Assembly (NCBI RefSeq): GCF_050699935.1
Contig: NZ_JBOHGB010000004.1
Span: forward strand, 1 to 64,000
Source: Actinophytocola sp050699935
Lineage (GTDB): Bacteria; Actinomycetota; Actinomycetes; Mycobacteriales; Pseudonocardiaceae
DNA length: 64,000 nucleotides
Direction: 5' to 3'
The first letter of the stretch is position 1, and every line of letters begins with the position of its first letter. Below, piece after piece: positions 51,458 through 60,495 of the stretch. The notes beneath the pieces were generated by a model. The model was not told the origin of the DNA. It saw nothing but the letters and a program-made list of their open reading frames with translations, and did not search any database. The translations under genes and the position numbers were made by a program.

Positions 51458-52377
51458 TGATCGTTACAGACTCCCAAGTCCACGTCTGGTGGCGGGTCAC
51501 GCCCGGCGCGCGACCACATCAGACCACGCCCCTCACCCCGTCCCGGCTTCTGTCGGCGATGAACGGTGCGGGAGTCGACCGCGCCATGGCCCTACTGCCC
51601 ACGTGGAGCGCCGACGACAACGAGATCCTGCTCTCCGCCGTGTCAAAGGTGCCGCACCGGCTGGCATTCATCGCAAGACTGTCCCCGTTCGAACCGGCTG
51701 ACCGAGAGCACGTGCTGACCAGGTGGCGTCACGAGTCCTTCCGAGGAGTCCGGGTAGCACTGCACACCGAGAACCGACTACGAACCTTGGCGGACGGTAC
51801 CCTCGACTGGCTATGGCAGCTCGCAGACCGCGCCGACATACCGGTAATGATGTACGCACCGCAAGGCATGCACGCAATCGAAGCGCTTCTCGCCCAGCAA
51901 CCGGCGCTGCGACTCATCCTCGATCATGCGAACCTGCCGACCGGGGCACGGAACCAGGCGGCTGCCACCTGGATCACCCGGCTGTGCCGGATGGCCCAGT
52001 ACCCGAACCTAGCGGTCAAGCTCTCCGCGCTCCCCCGCCATTTCACGACCGACTACCCGGCCTCCCTTCTGGCGAACAGTGTCCGCGCGCTCCGCGACGC
52101 CTTCGGAGTACGACGGATATTCTGGGGATCCGACCTGACGCGGCTGCCCTGCGACTACAGCACCTCGGTCCGGCAGATGACCGAAGACCTCCGTCCAGTG
52201 TGGGGCGACGACATCGACTGGGTCATGGGCCGTGGGATCTCGGAGTGGCTGGACTGGCCGCCTCGGCAAACGCCTCATCGGAGGCTGCGGCCACGTCGCT
52301 CGACTCCAACTCGCCGTATGCCACCGGAACAACAAATACGACCACCTGCGCCCGCAACTACCGATGACAGCACGTGA
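51457..52377 (+). CDS. amidohydrolase-2 family metal-dependent hydrolase
   Basis: A 306-residue TIM-barrel hydrolase: VTDSQVHVW at the start, LRLILDHANLPTG, NLAVKLSALP, and RIFWGSDLTRLP before the C-terminal helix. Related enzymes hydrolyse lactones (2-pyrone-4,6-dicarboxylate) or decarboxylate aromatics. ATG 51457 is coupled to the preceding stop (TGATG). After SEWLDWP the last ~38 residues are an Arg/Pro/Thr-rich tail unlike the family, possibly a frameshifted end. Last gene of block C. Confidence 0.82.
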   Translation: MIVTDSQVHVWWRVTPGARPHQTTPLTPSRLLSAMNGAGVDRAMALLPTWSADDNEILLSAVSKVPHRLAFIARLSPFEPADREHVLTRWRHESFRGVRVALHTENRLRTLADGTLDWLWQLADRADIPVMMYAPQGMHAIEALLAQQPALRLILDHANLPTGARNQAAATWITRLCRMAQYPNLAVKLSALPRHFTTDYPASLLANSVRALRDAFGVRRIFWGSDLTRLPCDYSTSVRQMTEDLRPVWGDDIDWVMGRGISEWLDWPPRQTPHRRLRPRRSTPTRRMPPEQQIRPPAPATTDDST

Positions 52378-52729
52378 AAACGCCGGGCCTGGTGAGCCGA
52401 CGGTAGGTGATGTACGCGCCAGGATCGTGTTCCCGCAGCGCTGCGTCGAAATACCTCACTGACTCCCCGGGGCAGCCGCGCGGGCGGACGCGACCCAGTC
52501 GTCGACACACTGCTGATCCATGCCCGCCGCAAGGACCCGTCGCCCCTGTGCGAGTGGCGGTGATGCGCCATCCTCCGGCCGGAGCCCGGCCTCGGTGCCC
52601 GGGAACCGCAGCCCGGAGACCGGTAGCCGTTGGCCCCGGGATTCTCGTGTAGGTGGGTTCGTTGCCTCATGGAAAGTGCGCGCTTCCCCGGCTCCGGGTC
52701 CCCGCCGAGGAGTAGCCCGGCTGACCGGA
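52378..52729. other. 352-bp gap between blocks C and D, no gene recognised
   Basis: On the minus strand, pieces such as LAAGMDQQCVDDWVASARAA and a frame-shifted YFDAALREHDPGAYITYRR look protein-like but do not match a family I recognise; they may be one decayed gene. No repeat ends were found. It separates the ends of two operons that converge here. Confidence 0.4.
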
Positions 52730-53584
52730 TCACACCAGACCGGCCTGCCTCCCCCGCTCCCAGGTGTCCCGCGCGACCCGCAGCGCCACCTCGTCGACCA
52801 TGCGCCCCCGCCAGGCGAACACCGAGGCTTCCTGGACTTCGAACGCCTGGATCATCTCCGCGGCGGCGGCGAGTTCCGTACCGGTCGGCCCGAATACGTC
52901 GTTCGCGAGTGGCACCTGATCGGGATGGATGCACAGCTTGCCGTCGAACCCCGCTGACTTCGCCCAACGTGCCTCCGCGCGGAATCCGTCCGGATCGTGG
53001 AAATCGGGGTACGGCGTGTCCACCGCGACATGGCCGAAGGCCTTCACCATCACCGCGAAGTGGGCCCGAACGGAAGGGAAGGGTCCGGCCGGGTCCGGCG
53101 CCGCACCGGGCGTCAAGACGGCAGACGCGACGCCGAGCGAAGCCGCGAAGTCGCCGTGCCCGAAGATCAGTGACCTCACGCCATCGACTGCGCAGATCTC
53201 CCGTAGGAACGCGTAGGCGCGGGCATCCTCGACCATCACGCTCGCGTGCACGCCGCGCACCGGCGCGAGGTCCTCCGGCAGGCGGACCTTCGGCACGACG
53301 ACCGAGTCGAGCAGGTCAGCGCACTCACCGAGCAAGGCGTCGAGATCCGCCGCACCCCAGCGCCCGTCGAGAGCGTTGATCCGACAGGCTACGGAGGACC
53401 CGCCCCAGTCCAGCCCTCGCACCGCCGCCACGGCACGGCCCCGCGCGGCTGCCTTGTCCGACGCGGTGACCGAGTCCTCCAGGTCGATCACGACGATGTC
53501 CGCGGCCGACCCCGCAGCGCGCTCCAGCATGCGCTCCGAGGTCGCGGGGGTGATCAACACCGATCGAGCCAGACCGCGGGTCAC
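52730..53584 (-). CDS. HpcH/HpaI-superfamily acyl-CoA lyase (CitE-like)
   Basis: A 284-residue CitE-type protein: RSVLITPATSERMLERAAGS, ADIVVIDLEDSV, ACRINALDGRWG, VVVPKVR, SLIFGHGDFAASLG and KLCIHPDQVPLAN. This set marks malyl/citramalyl-CoA lyases, which split a hydroxy-dicarboxylyl-CoA into acetyl-CoA (or propionyl-CoA) plus an oxo acid. GTG 53584 overlaps the PrpD stop (GTGA). The last gene of the block D operon and a fitting final C-C cleavage step. Confidence 0.88.
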   Translation of the reverse strand: MTRGLARSVLITPATSERMLERAAGSAADIVVIDLEDSVTASDKAAARGRAVAAVRGLDWGGSSVACRINALDGRWGAADLDALLGECADLLDSVVVPKVRLPEDLAPVRGVHASVMVEDARAYAFLREICAVDGVRSLIFGHGDFAASLGVASAVLTPGAAPDPAGPFPSVRAHFAVMVKAFGHVAVDTPYPDFHDPDGFRAEARWAKSAGFDGKLCIHPDQVPLANDVFGPTGTELAAAAEMIQAFEVQEASVFAWRGRMVDEVALRVARDTWERGRQAGLV

Positions 53585-54963
53585 CGCGCCACCACCGTTC
53601 GCAGGTCGGCCAACACGGGGCGGAGGTCCACGACGCCCTCGAGCTCGTGCGCGGACGTGACGATGCGAGTCCGCACGTCCTCGGCGAAGCAGCTTCGCGC
53701 GAGCGAGTGAAACTTGTCCTCGATCGCGCCCCACGGCATTCCCTCGGGCGGTTCGCCGACCGGCGCGTCAACCCGCACGGTGGTTTCCTCGCCGAGCGGC
53801 GACCGGTAGGTGGCCACCGCCGCGAGGGCCGGTAGCTCCGGATCGGGTTCGGCGAACACCCGGGCCGTCAGGTCCTCCCGTTCGCCGTCACGAATGTGGG
53901 CGTAGGCGTCAAGGCCGACGCGACCGTCCAGCAGCGCGGCCACCACCTGGAAGTACACACTGAACTGCGCGTCCACAAGATTGCGCGGCCGCAGCTTGGG
54001 TCCGACGCGCTCGCCGACGATCTGGTGTGCGTACGGCGAGAGTCGCAGTGACACCGTGCCACCCGCGCGGAACGCGGCGCCCACTCGTTTCCGAAGCATG
54101 AGCGCCGCGTCGACGGCGGCGTGGGTGTACCGGCACGACGGGTACGGCTTGATCGCCGTCAGCAGCAGCACCCAGCGCTCGCCGAGCTCGGCGGTCGCCA
54201 ACTCCGGCCTGGGCGCGTCGCCATAGGCGTTGAGCACCCCGTAACGGCCCTCCAGCGGCAGATCCGCGCCGTGGAAGCCCGACTTCGCAAGCAGTACGGC
54301 GAACAGCGCGGCATGCGCCGCCCAACCCGGATGCACGCGCTTGTTCCACGCGCCGTCGGCCAGGTACTGCATCGAGCCCGATGCGAAGGAGCCAGCCGCG
54401 CCCCATGCGGACAGCAGCTCCCGCTCCGACAACCCGAGCACGCGGGCGCCCGCCGCGACAGCACCGAAGATCCCCGCGACGCCTGTGGGGTGGAACCCAC
54501 GGTCGTAGGCGGTTTCGCCGAGCGCGGCGCCAACCCGTGCCGCCACCTCGTAGCCGGCGGCCAGACCTACGAGCAGCTCCCGGCCGGATGCGCCGACTGA
54601 CTCGGCCGCCGCCAACCCTGCCGCGATCACCGGCGCGCCCGGGTGCAGGGTCCCATAGGCGTTGGTGTCGTCGAAGTCGAAGCTGTGCGCGTTCGTTCCG
54701 TTGAGCAGGGCCGCGTGCGCCGGTGCGAAGGTCTCGGCGGACCCGACCACCGTGCCCGGGCCCCCGCACGAACTGCCCAATGCCCGAACCGCGGCCAGCA
54801 CGGCCGGGCCGGAGTCCGCGTGCCGGCTCGCGTATGCGGTCAGGCCGACGAAGTCCAGCCAGCACATCTTCAGCAGGCCGACGGCCTCGGCGGGCAGATC
54901 AGTCGACCGGATGCCGGCGGCGAACTCGGCCAACCGCCGGGTCACCTCGACGGGCGTGCCCAC
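53581..54963 (-). CDS. MmgE/PrpD-family protein, copy 1
   Basis: A 460-residue member of the MmgE/PrpD family (2-methylcitrate dehydratase, cis-aconitate decarboxylase and relatives): LNGTNAHSFDFDDTNAYGTL, HPGAPVIAAGLAAAES, DRGFHPTGVAGIFGAVAA and AVDAALMLRK. GTG 54963 is directly adjacent to the CoA-transferase stop. A second family member lies at 58340-59698. Which of the two is a dehydratase or decarboxylase cannot be read. Confidence 0.88.
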   Translation of the reverse strand: MGTPVEVTRRLAEFAAGIRSTDLPAEAVGLLKMCWLDFVGLTAYASRHADSGPAVLAAVRALGSSCGGPGTVVGSAETFAPAHAALLNGTNAHSFDFDDTNAYGTLHPGAPVIAAGLAAAESVGASGRELLVGLAAGYEVAARVGAALGETAYDRGFHPTGVAGIFGAVAAGARVLGLSERELLSAWGAAGSFASGSMQYLADGAWNKRVHPGWAAHAALFAVLLAKSGFHGADLPLEGRYGVLNAYGDAPRPELATAELGERWVLLLTAIKPYPSCRYTHAAVDAALMLRKRVGAAFRAGGTVSLRLSPYAHQIVGERVGPKLRPRNLVDAQFSVYFQVVAALLDGRVGLDAYAHIRDGEREDLTARVFAEPDPELPALAAVATYRSPLGEETTVRVDAPVGEPPEGMPWGAIEDKFHSLARSCFAEDVRTRIVTSAHELEGVVDLRPVLADLRTVVAR

Positions 54964-56181
54964 TCAGCTCACCTGCTCATCGCGCGGCTCACCGAGCTGC
55001 ACGATCGCGCGCCGGGCGAGTTCGTCGGTCTCACCAGCCAGATCGAGCTCGGCGAGGATGGCGCGGGTGTGCTCGCCGAGCAGCGGCGGACCGAGGTCGT
55101 TGACGGCCCGCAACGAGGACATCTGCGGCGGGTAGTCCATGACCTTGATCGGTCCTACCGCGCTGGGCACCTCGGTGACCAGGCCGCGATGCGCGATGCG
55201 GGGATGGGTCAGCGCTTCGTCGAACTCGTTCAATGCACCTGCCGGAATTCCCGCCGCCAGTAGCCGGGTCAGCCACTCGTCGCGGCCGCGCCTGGCCAAC
55301 GCCTCCTCGATACAGCGGTTCAACTCCTCCCGGTTGGCGATGCGGCCGGCGTTGTCGATGAATCGTGGGTCGTCGACGATCTCGGGGCATTCCAGGCACT
55401 CGCACAGTCGCCGCCACTGTTCGTAGTTGCCGGCTCCGCCCGCGACGATCACGATCTTCCCGTCGCCCGCCCGGTACGGCCCGTACGGCGCCATCGTGTG
55501 GTGGTGCAGCCCTACCCGGCCGGGCGTACGTCTCCCGTACCACCACATGTAGGGGAAGTAGCCGCTCCAGGTCATGATCGTGTCGAACAGGGCGAGGTCG
55601 ATGACTTGTCCCGGCCCGCCCCGCTGCCGGTGCAGGAGCGCCTGCAGGACGGCGATCACGGAGTACATCGCGCCGGAGATATCCGCCACCGACAGCGAGA
55701 TCTTCGCCGGCGCATCGGGCGCACCATTGGTCGAGATGAGCCCAGCCTCGCCCTGCATGATCAGGTCCAACGCTGGGTGATCCCGGTAGGGACCGGTCTG
55801 ACCGAACCCGGAGATGCGGCAACAGATCAGGTCTGGGCTGTGCTCGCGGAGCAGATCCGGTGCCAGCCCCCACTTCTCGAGCGTGCCCGGTACGAAGTTC
55901 TCCACGAGCACGTCCGCCCGAGCCACCAGGCGAAGCAGCACCTCCCGACCCTCCGGAGTGGACAGATCGACGGCGAGACTCTCCTTGCCCGGGTTGACCC
56001 ACGCGTGTCCTGAACACATGCCGTTCACGTAGTTGTCCCAGGACCGGATCAAGTCGCCCTGCCCCGGCCGCTCCACCTTGATCACCCGCGCCCCCATCTG
56101 TGCGAGCAACCTGGTCGCGAACGGGCCGGACACCCCCTGAGTGAGGTCGACGACGGTGATGTGCTCCATGCCTCCGGACAC
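54964..56181 (-). CDS. CaiB/BaiF family III CoA-transferase, block D
   Basis: A 405-residue family III CoA-transferase: MEHITVVDLTQGVSGPFATR, LAQMGARVIKVERPGQGD, VLVENFVPGTLEKWGL and FGQTGPYRDHPALDLIMQGE. The Asp in LSVADISGAMYS is at the catalytic position. GTG 56181 follows GAGG; ATG 56169 would shorten it by four residues. It would activate the block D acid using succinyl-CoA or another donor. Confidence 0.92.
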   Translation of the reverse strand: MSGGMEHITVVDLTQGVSGPFATRLLAQMGARVIKVERPGQGDLIRSWDNYVNGMCSGHAWVNPGKESLAVDLSTPEGREVLLRLVARADVLVENFVPGTLEKWGLAPDLLREHSPDLICCRISGFGQTGPYRDHPALDLIMQGEAGLISTNGAPDAPAKISLSVADISGAMYSVIAVLQALLHRQRGGPGQVIDLALFDTIMTWSGYFPYMWWYGRRTPGRVGLHHHTMAPYGPYRAGDGKIVIVAGGAGNYEQWRRLCECLECPEIVDDPRFIDNAGRIANREELNRCIEEALARRGRDEWLTRLLAAGIPAGALNEFDEALTHPRIAHRGLVTEVPSAVGPIKVMDYPPQMSSLRAVNDLGPPLLGEHTRAILAELDLAGETDELARRAIVQLGEPRDEQVS

Positions 56182-56183
56182 CC

Positions 56184-56693
56184 TCAGACCTCCCGCACGG
56201 CCGCGTTGCCGTCCCGCTCGCCGTAGACCATCCGCCGCTTCACCAAGATCGTGCGCACACCCTCGACGACCGTCGAGCCGTCGTCCTTCGAACCGGTGAA
56301 CCGGTACTGGACCGAGCCGGCGTCGGACCGTTCGGGCACGTCCGCCACGGCGAGCACCTCACTGCGCGCGCAGAGCGTGTCGCCGGGGTAGACGGGGTTG
56401 GGGAACCGGACACCGGTGAGCCCCAGGTCGCCCAGTGCGTTCTCGCTCAGATCCGCCGAGGTGAGGCCGACGACGATCGCCAGCGTGAGACCGCCCATGA
56501 CCAACCGCTCGGCGAACGCTCCGTCCATCATGCTGGTGCTGTAGCGGAGATCGAAATGTGCCTGCGCGGTGTTGAGCGTGCCGTGGGTGGCCGCCAGGTT
56601 GTCGGCCTGGGTCACCGTCCGGCCCCTCGCGTGCTCAAACGTGTCGCCGGCCGCGAACTCCTCGAAGTAGCTACCGGTTGAGGTATAGCCCAC
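56184..56693 (-). CDS. MaoC-like hydratase (FkbR2/mesaconyl-CoA hydratase-like), copy 1
   Basis: A 169-residue single hot-dog protein: SYFEEFAAGDTFEHARGRTV, TQADNLAATHGTLNTAQ and FPNPVYPGDTLCARSEVL. The FEEF..G..FEH.RGRTVT pattern is shared with mesaconyl/itaconyl-CoA hydratases. GTG 56693 was chosen because GGAG is 5 bp upstream and it overlaps nothing; the longer reading intrudes into the dehydrogenase gene. Confidence 0.85.
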   Translation of the reverse strand: MGYTSTGSYFEEFAAGDTFEHARGRTVTQADNLAATHGTLNTAQAHFDLRYSTSMMDGAFAERLVMGGLTLAIVVGLTSADLSENALGDLGLTGVRFPNPVYPGDTLCARSEVLAVADVPERSDAGSVQYRFTGSKDDGSTVVEGVRTILVKRRMVYGERDGNAAVREV

Positions 56694-56694
56694 G

Positions 56695-57861
56695 TCAGCT
56701 CCACTCCACGCGTCGGTCGACGATGCCGCGTGCGATGACCTCACGCTGAATGTCACTGGTGCCCTCGCCGATCGGCAGCAGCGCGGCGTCCCGCCAGTAC
56801 CGGTTGACGTCCGAGTCGACCGCGTATCCGTTGCCGCCGTGGATATAAAGCGCCGACCAGCACACCTGCTGGGCCATTTCCGAGGCGAACAGCTTGGCCA
56901 TGCCGGCCTGCACGTCGGCCCGGTGTGCCCCGTCGACCATCCTGGCCGCGTCGAGGGTCAGCGCCCGCGCCGCGCGGATCTGGGTCGCCATGTCCGCGAG
57001 CCGGAACCGCACCGCCTGGAACTCCTTGATTGGCTTGCCGAACTGCACTCGGTCGGTGGCGTAGCGCAGCGCGGCCTCATAGGCCGCCTGTGCGACGCCG
57101 ACGCACCGGGCGGCGAATGTCGTCCGGGCCACCTCGTACCCACCCATCAACTGCCGGAAGCCCTGTCCCTCTACTCCCCCGACGAGGTTGTCCGCCGATA
57201 CTTCCAGGCCGTCGAAGTGCAGGCTGTAGGAGTACATGCCGTGGTAGCCGACCGTGGGTATCCTGGTGCCGGTCAACTCCGGCGGAGCGAAGTCGTCGCC
57301 GGGTTTCTTCTCCACCACGAACAGGCTGATGCCGCCATGCTTGCTCGCGTCGCTGGTGCGTGCGTAGGTGAACAACGCGTCCGCCCGGTTGGCGAACGTG
57401 CACCACTGCTTCGCACCCGTGATCACGTAGTTGTCACCGTTGCGGCGCGCCCTGGTCTGGATGTTGCCCGCATCGGAGCCGGCCTGCGGCTCGGTGCCGG
57501 CAGAGGCCGTCTGGATCCGGCCGGTGGCGATGTCGGCGAGCCAGCGCTGCCGTTGCGTCTCGGTGCCGGCGAGCTCGAGGATCTTGCCGCAGGTCGCGTT
57601 GCGGTGGATCACGCTGCCCACCGAGAGACTCCCCCGGCACAGCTCCTCGGTGATCACGCAGAGGCTGACCGTGTCCAGTCCGAGCCCGCTGTACTCCTCG
57701 GAGATGTTGACCCCGAAGTAGCCGATCCGAGCCATCTTCTCCAGCAGCTCAGCTGGAATCTGCCCATCCTCGCGGTCCATCACGGCCGCGATCGGGACCA
57801 CCTCCCGTTCGGTGAACTCCCTTGTCGCATCACGAAGTTCCTGCTGCGCGGCAGTCAACAT
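56695..57861 (-). CDS. acyl-CoA dehydrogenase, block D
   Basis: A 388-residue acyl-CoA dehydrogenase: FGVNISEEYSGLGLDTVSL, ASAGTEPQAGSDAGNIQTRA, ATDRVQFGKPIKEFQAVR and RDAALLPIGEGTSDIQREVI, whose Glu in EGT is the catalytic base position. ATG 57861 follows GAGGAGCCGAG and overlaps the upstream MaoC gene by 7 bp. A methylsuccinyl-CoA-type oxidation fits its MaoC and CitE neighbours but is inferred. Confidence 0.93.
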   Translation of the reverse strand: MLTAAQQELRDATREFTEREVVPIAAVMDREDGQIPAELLEKMARIGYFGVNISEEYSGLGLDTVSLCVITEELCRGSLSVGSVIHRNATCGKILELAGTETQRQRWLADIATGRIQTASAGTEPQAGSDAGNIQTRARRNGDNYVITGAKQWCTFANRADALFTYARTSDASKHGGISLFVVEKKPGDDFAPPELTGTRIPTVGYHGMYSYSLHFDGLEVSADNLVGGVEGQGFRQLMGGYEVARTTFAARCVGVAQAAYEAALRYATDRVQFGKPIKEFQAVRFRLADMATQIRAARALTLDAARMVDGAHRADVQAGMAKLFASEMAQQVCWSALYIHGGNGYAVDSDVNRYWRDAALLPIGEGTSDIQREVIARGIVDRRVEWS

Positions 57862-58343
57862 CTCGGCTCCTCCTCGGCTTGTGCGCGCCGCCGTGACAGG
57901 TTCGTGCGGCGGTACCGGATGACCATCTCCTCGCGCTGGTTGGTACCGGTGGTCTCCCACTCCACGATCCCCCAGCCCGGACGGGACGCGGATGGACGTG
58001 CCGCGACCACGACAGAACTGGCGCGGACGGTGTCTCCCGGATAGACGGTCTGGCCGTAACGGAGATCCTCGAGTCCGAGGAACGGTCCGCCGGCTTCGGA
58101 CAGGTCCTCCACGCTCAGGCCGAGTACGGTGGCGAACACGAGGAAAGGGATGACCGGCGCCCGCGTGAACCCGACCGAGCGCGCGTACTCGTCGTCGAAG
58201 TAAAGCGGGTTGTAGTGCATCGTCGAGGTGGCGAACACCATGCTCTCCGCGGCCGTGAATGTTCGGCCCCAGTGATGGTCGAACGTCCTGTCGATCTCGA
58301 AGTCCTCGAACAGGAAGCCACGCTCCCGGCGCGTCGTGGTCAT
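57855..58343 (-). CDS. MaoC-like hydratase, copy 2
   Basis: A 162-residue hot-dog protein: FLFEDFEIDRTFDHHWGRTF, STMHYNPLYFDDEYARSVGF and QTVYPGDTVRASSVVV. It shares the FxxF(E)..H.W/GRTF-type start and PGDT segment with copy 1, so the two may form a heterodimer or act on different intermediates. The 'NPLH' His is Tyr. ATG 58343 overlaps the PrpD stop (ATGA). Confidence 0.85.
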   Translation of the reverse strand: MTTTRRERGFLFEDFEIDRTFDHHWGRTFTAAESMVFATSTMHYNPLYFDDEYARSVGFTRAPVIPFLVFATVLGLSVEDLSEAGGPFLGLEDLRYGQTVYPGDTVRASSVVVAARPSASRPGWGIVEWETTGTNQREEMVIRYRRTNLSRRRAQAEEEPRC

Positions 58344-59698
58344 CGGCCCGACCGTGCCCCAGCGTGTGCGGGGCTCGGGGTGAGGCTCGACTGGAGCGGC
58401 TCGAGGCTCGGCGCGGACTCCAACCGCCATGCCTCGTCGGCGATCCGTTTCGGGTCCACCGGTAGGTCCGACGTGGACAACCGCAGCTTGTCCTCCAGTT
58501 CGCTGTCGGTCAGTGGCGCCTGCGGGGAACCCTTGGCCTGGCGCACGCTCGAGGACAGTGTCCGGCCGTCGACGAGCTCGATCTCCATGTCACAGTCCAG
58601 CGGGCCGAGTTCGTCGCCGGTGACGACGTCGACCAGTGAGCGCACGCGCAGCACTTCCTGGTCCAGGTATCGATCGGCACTCATCTGATGCTCGAGGAAC
58701 TGACCGTCCACCCACGCGGCCGCCACGCAGTAGGGAAAGTCGAACTTCGCCTCGAGGGAGCTGGCCGGTGGCCGCTCGGGCACGCAGACCTGGCGGATCC
58801 CGCGGAACCCGCGGACGCGGATGGCGGCTACGTCCGTGCCGTTGGCCTTCGGCCGCTCGGCGAGAGCGGCCTGCAGCGCGGCCTGCATGATCGTCCCGGT
58901 GCTGTAGTACTTGAGCAACATGGAGTCGCGCACCCGCCAGTTGCGGCCGAGCTCGGCCAGCGGGCCGAGGTCTATTCGAGCGGGGTCGGTGGCGAGGGCC
59001 CTCAACATCCCGCTTGGACCATCCAACGCGGACTCCATGCTCGTGAAGCCCGCCATGGCCAACTGCACGGCGCGGATACCGCTGCGCGTCGAGTTGCCGA
59101 TGCCGTAGGCCTTTACGTGTGACCCGAAGTTCTCCATATAGGACACCGCACCAGTCACGGATATCCCGATCGCGTGCCGGGCCTGTGCCGGTGTGAGCCG
59201 CCACAGACGCGAGATCGCGGCGGCCACGCCGGGTGCACCGACGAACGGCGTGACGTGGAAGCCGCGGTCGTACACCGGCTCCCACAAGATGTCCGCCAAC
59301 GCCACCTCGACCTCGAACCCGACCGCGAACGCCTCCAGGAACTCACGCCCGGAAACCGGTCCGGGAGCGGCCTGCGCGGCCGCGAGCACTGCCCCGAGCA
59401 CCGGCGACGTCGCGTGACACAGCGCCCGGACGTAGGTGTCGTCGAAGTCCAGCAGGTGAATGGTGGCGGCGTTGATCAGTGCCGTCTCCTCCACCGGGTG
59501 CCCGCGGTCGGAGAAGATCGCCGTGCAGGGCCCCGGCCCGGCGACTCGGCGCAACGCGTCGATCGGTTCGGTGCGGGCCGCGTTGCCGGCGGCTCCGAAG
59601 GCGTTGAGGATGCAGCGCTCGTATTCGTGCACGACCCCACTGATGTCCACAGTAGATAGAGCGAAGTCCGCGACAGCGCCGACAGCCGTGGTGGTCAT
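58340..59698 (-). CDS. MmgE/PrpD-family protein, copy 2
   Basis: A 452-residue MmgE/PrpD protein: IHLLDFDDTYVRALCHATSP, EPVYDRGFHVTPFVGAPGVA, SYMENFGSHVKAYGIGNSTR and LEAKFDFPYCVAAAWVDGQF. ATG 59698 is coupled to the SDR stop (TGATG). The second family member in this operon; clearly diverged from copy 1, so probably different substrates or steps rather than a recent duplication. Confidence 0.88.
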   Translation of the reverse strand: MTTTAVGAVADFALSTVDISGVVHEYERCILNAFGAAGNAARTEPIDALRRVAGPGPCTAIFSDRGHPVEETALINAATIHLLDFDDTYVRALCHATSPVLGAVLAAAQAAPGPVSGREFLEAFAVGFEVEVALADILWEPVYDRGFHVTPFVGAPGVAAAISRLWRLTPAQARHAIGISVTGAVSYMENFGSHVKAYGIGNSTRSGIRAVQLAMAGFTSMESALDGPSGMLRALATDPARIDLGPLAELGRNWRVRDSMLLKYYSTGTIMQAALQAALAERPKANGTDVAAIRVRGFRGIRQVCVPERPPASSLEAKFDFPYCVAAAWVDGQFLEHQMSADRYLDQEVLRVRSLVDVVTGDELGPLDCDMEIELVDGRTLSSSVRQAKGSPQAPLTDSELEDKLRLSTSDLPVDPKRIADEAWRLESAPSLEPLQSSLTPSPAHAGARSGR

Positions 59699-60495
59699 CA
59701 CTGTTGTCCTCCTTGCTCGGCCGGCACCCGCGCGGGCACCGCCACGTCCTGTACGGCGTAGAGCCCGCCGGTCACCTCGAACTCCGTTCCGGTGACGTAG
59801 CTCGCCGCCGGTGAGGCGAGGAACGAGACCGCCGCGGCGATCTCCTCCGGCCGGCCGAACCTGCCCAAGGCGATCCGGCCGAGCCGCCCGCCGCGGTCGG
59901 CGCTGAACGTCCGTCGTGTCATCTCGGTCTCGACCATGCCGGGCGTACAGGTGACCACGCGGATGCCGAAGCCGGCGACCTCGCCGGCGAGTGTCCGTCC
60001 GAACGCGAGCAGGCCCGCCTTCGCCGCTGCGTACGCGCTGGCACCCACAGGCGCCAGGCGCGAGGCGACCGAACCGATATTCACGATCACACCACCCCCA
60101 CCGGCCCGCATCGCCGGCACCGCATGCCGCGCGCACAGGAAGGGGCCGTCCAGGTTGACGTCAAGGATCGAACGCCATTCGTCGAAGGACAGCTCCGCAC
60201 CGCCGGCCATCCGGTTGACCCCGGCCGAGTTCACCAGCGTGTCGAGCCGCCCGAAGCGGTCGACGGCCGCGGACACCAGCCGGGCCACGTCCGACTCGCT
60301 GGTGACGTCCACGCACTGTGTCACCGCCCTGCCGCCGAAGCTGGCGATCTCGGCGACGGTCGCCTCCGCCGATGCCGCCGACGTACGGTAGCCGCAGATG
60401 ACCGCATAGCCGTCCGCGGCGAGCCGGACCGCGATCGCTCTGCCGATACCGCCGGACGCGCCGGTGACGATTGCCGCTCCGCCCGTCTCAACCAC
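59698..60495 (-). CDS. SDR-family NAD(P)-dependent oxidoreductase, block D
   Basis: A 265-residue short-chain dehydrogenase: TGASGGIGRAIAVRLAADG near the N-terminus, NSAGVNRMAGG, the Ser in IVNIGSVAS, and YAAAK as the catalytic pair. GTG 60495 overlaps the solute-binding protein gene by 8 bp. Could interconvert a hydroxy and oxo acid or CoA ester within the pathway. Confidence 0.9.
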   Translation of the reverse strand: MVETGGAAIVTGASGGIGRAIAVRLAADGYAVICGYRTSAASAEATVAEIASFGGRAVTQCVDVTSESDVARLVSAAVDRFGRLDTLVNSAGVNRMAGGAELSFDEWRSILDVNLDGPFLCARHAVPAMRAGGGGVIVNIGSVASRLAPVGASAYAAAKAGLLAFGRTLAGEVAGFGIRVVTCTPGMVETEMTRRTFSADRGGRLGRIALGRFGRPEEIAAAVSFLASPAASYVTGTEFEVTGGLYAVQDVAVPARVPAEQGGQQ

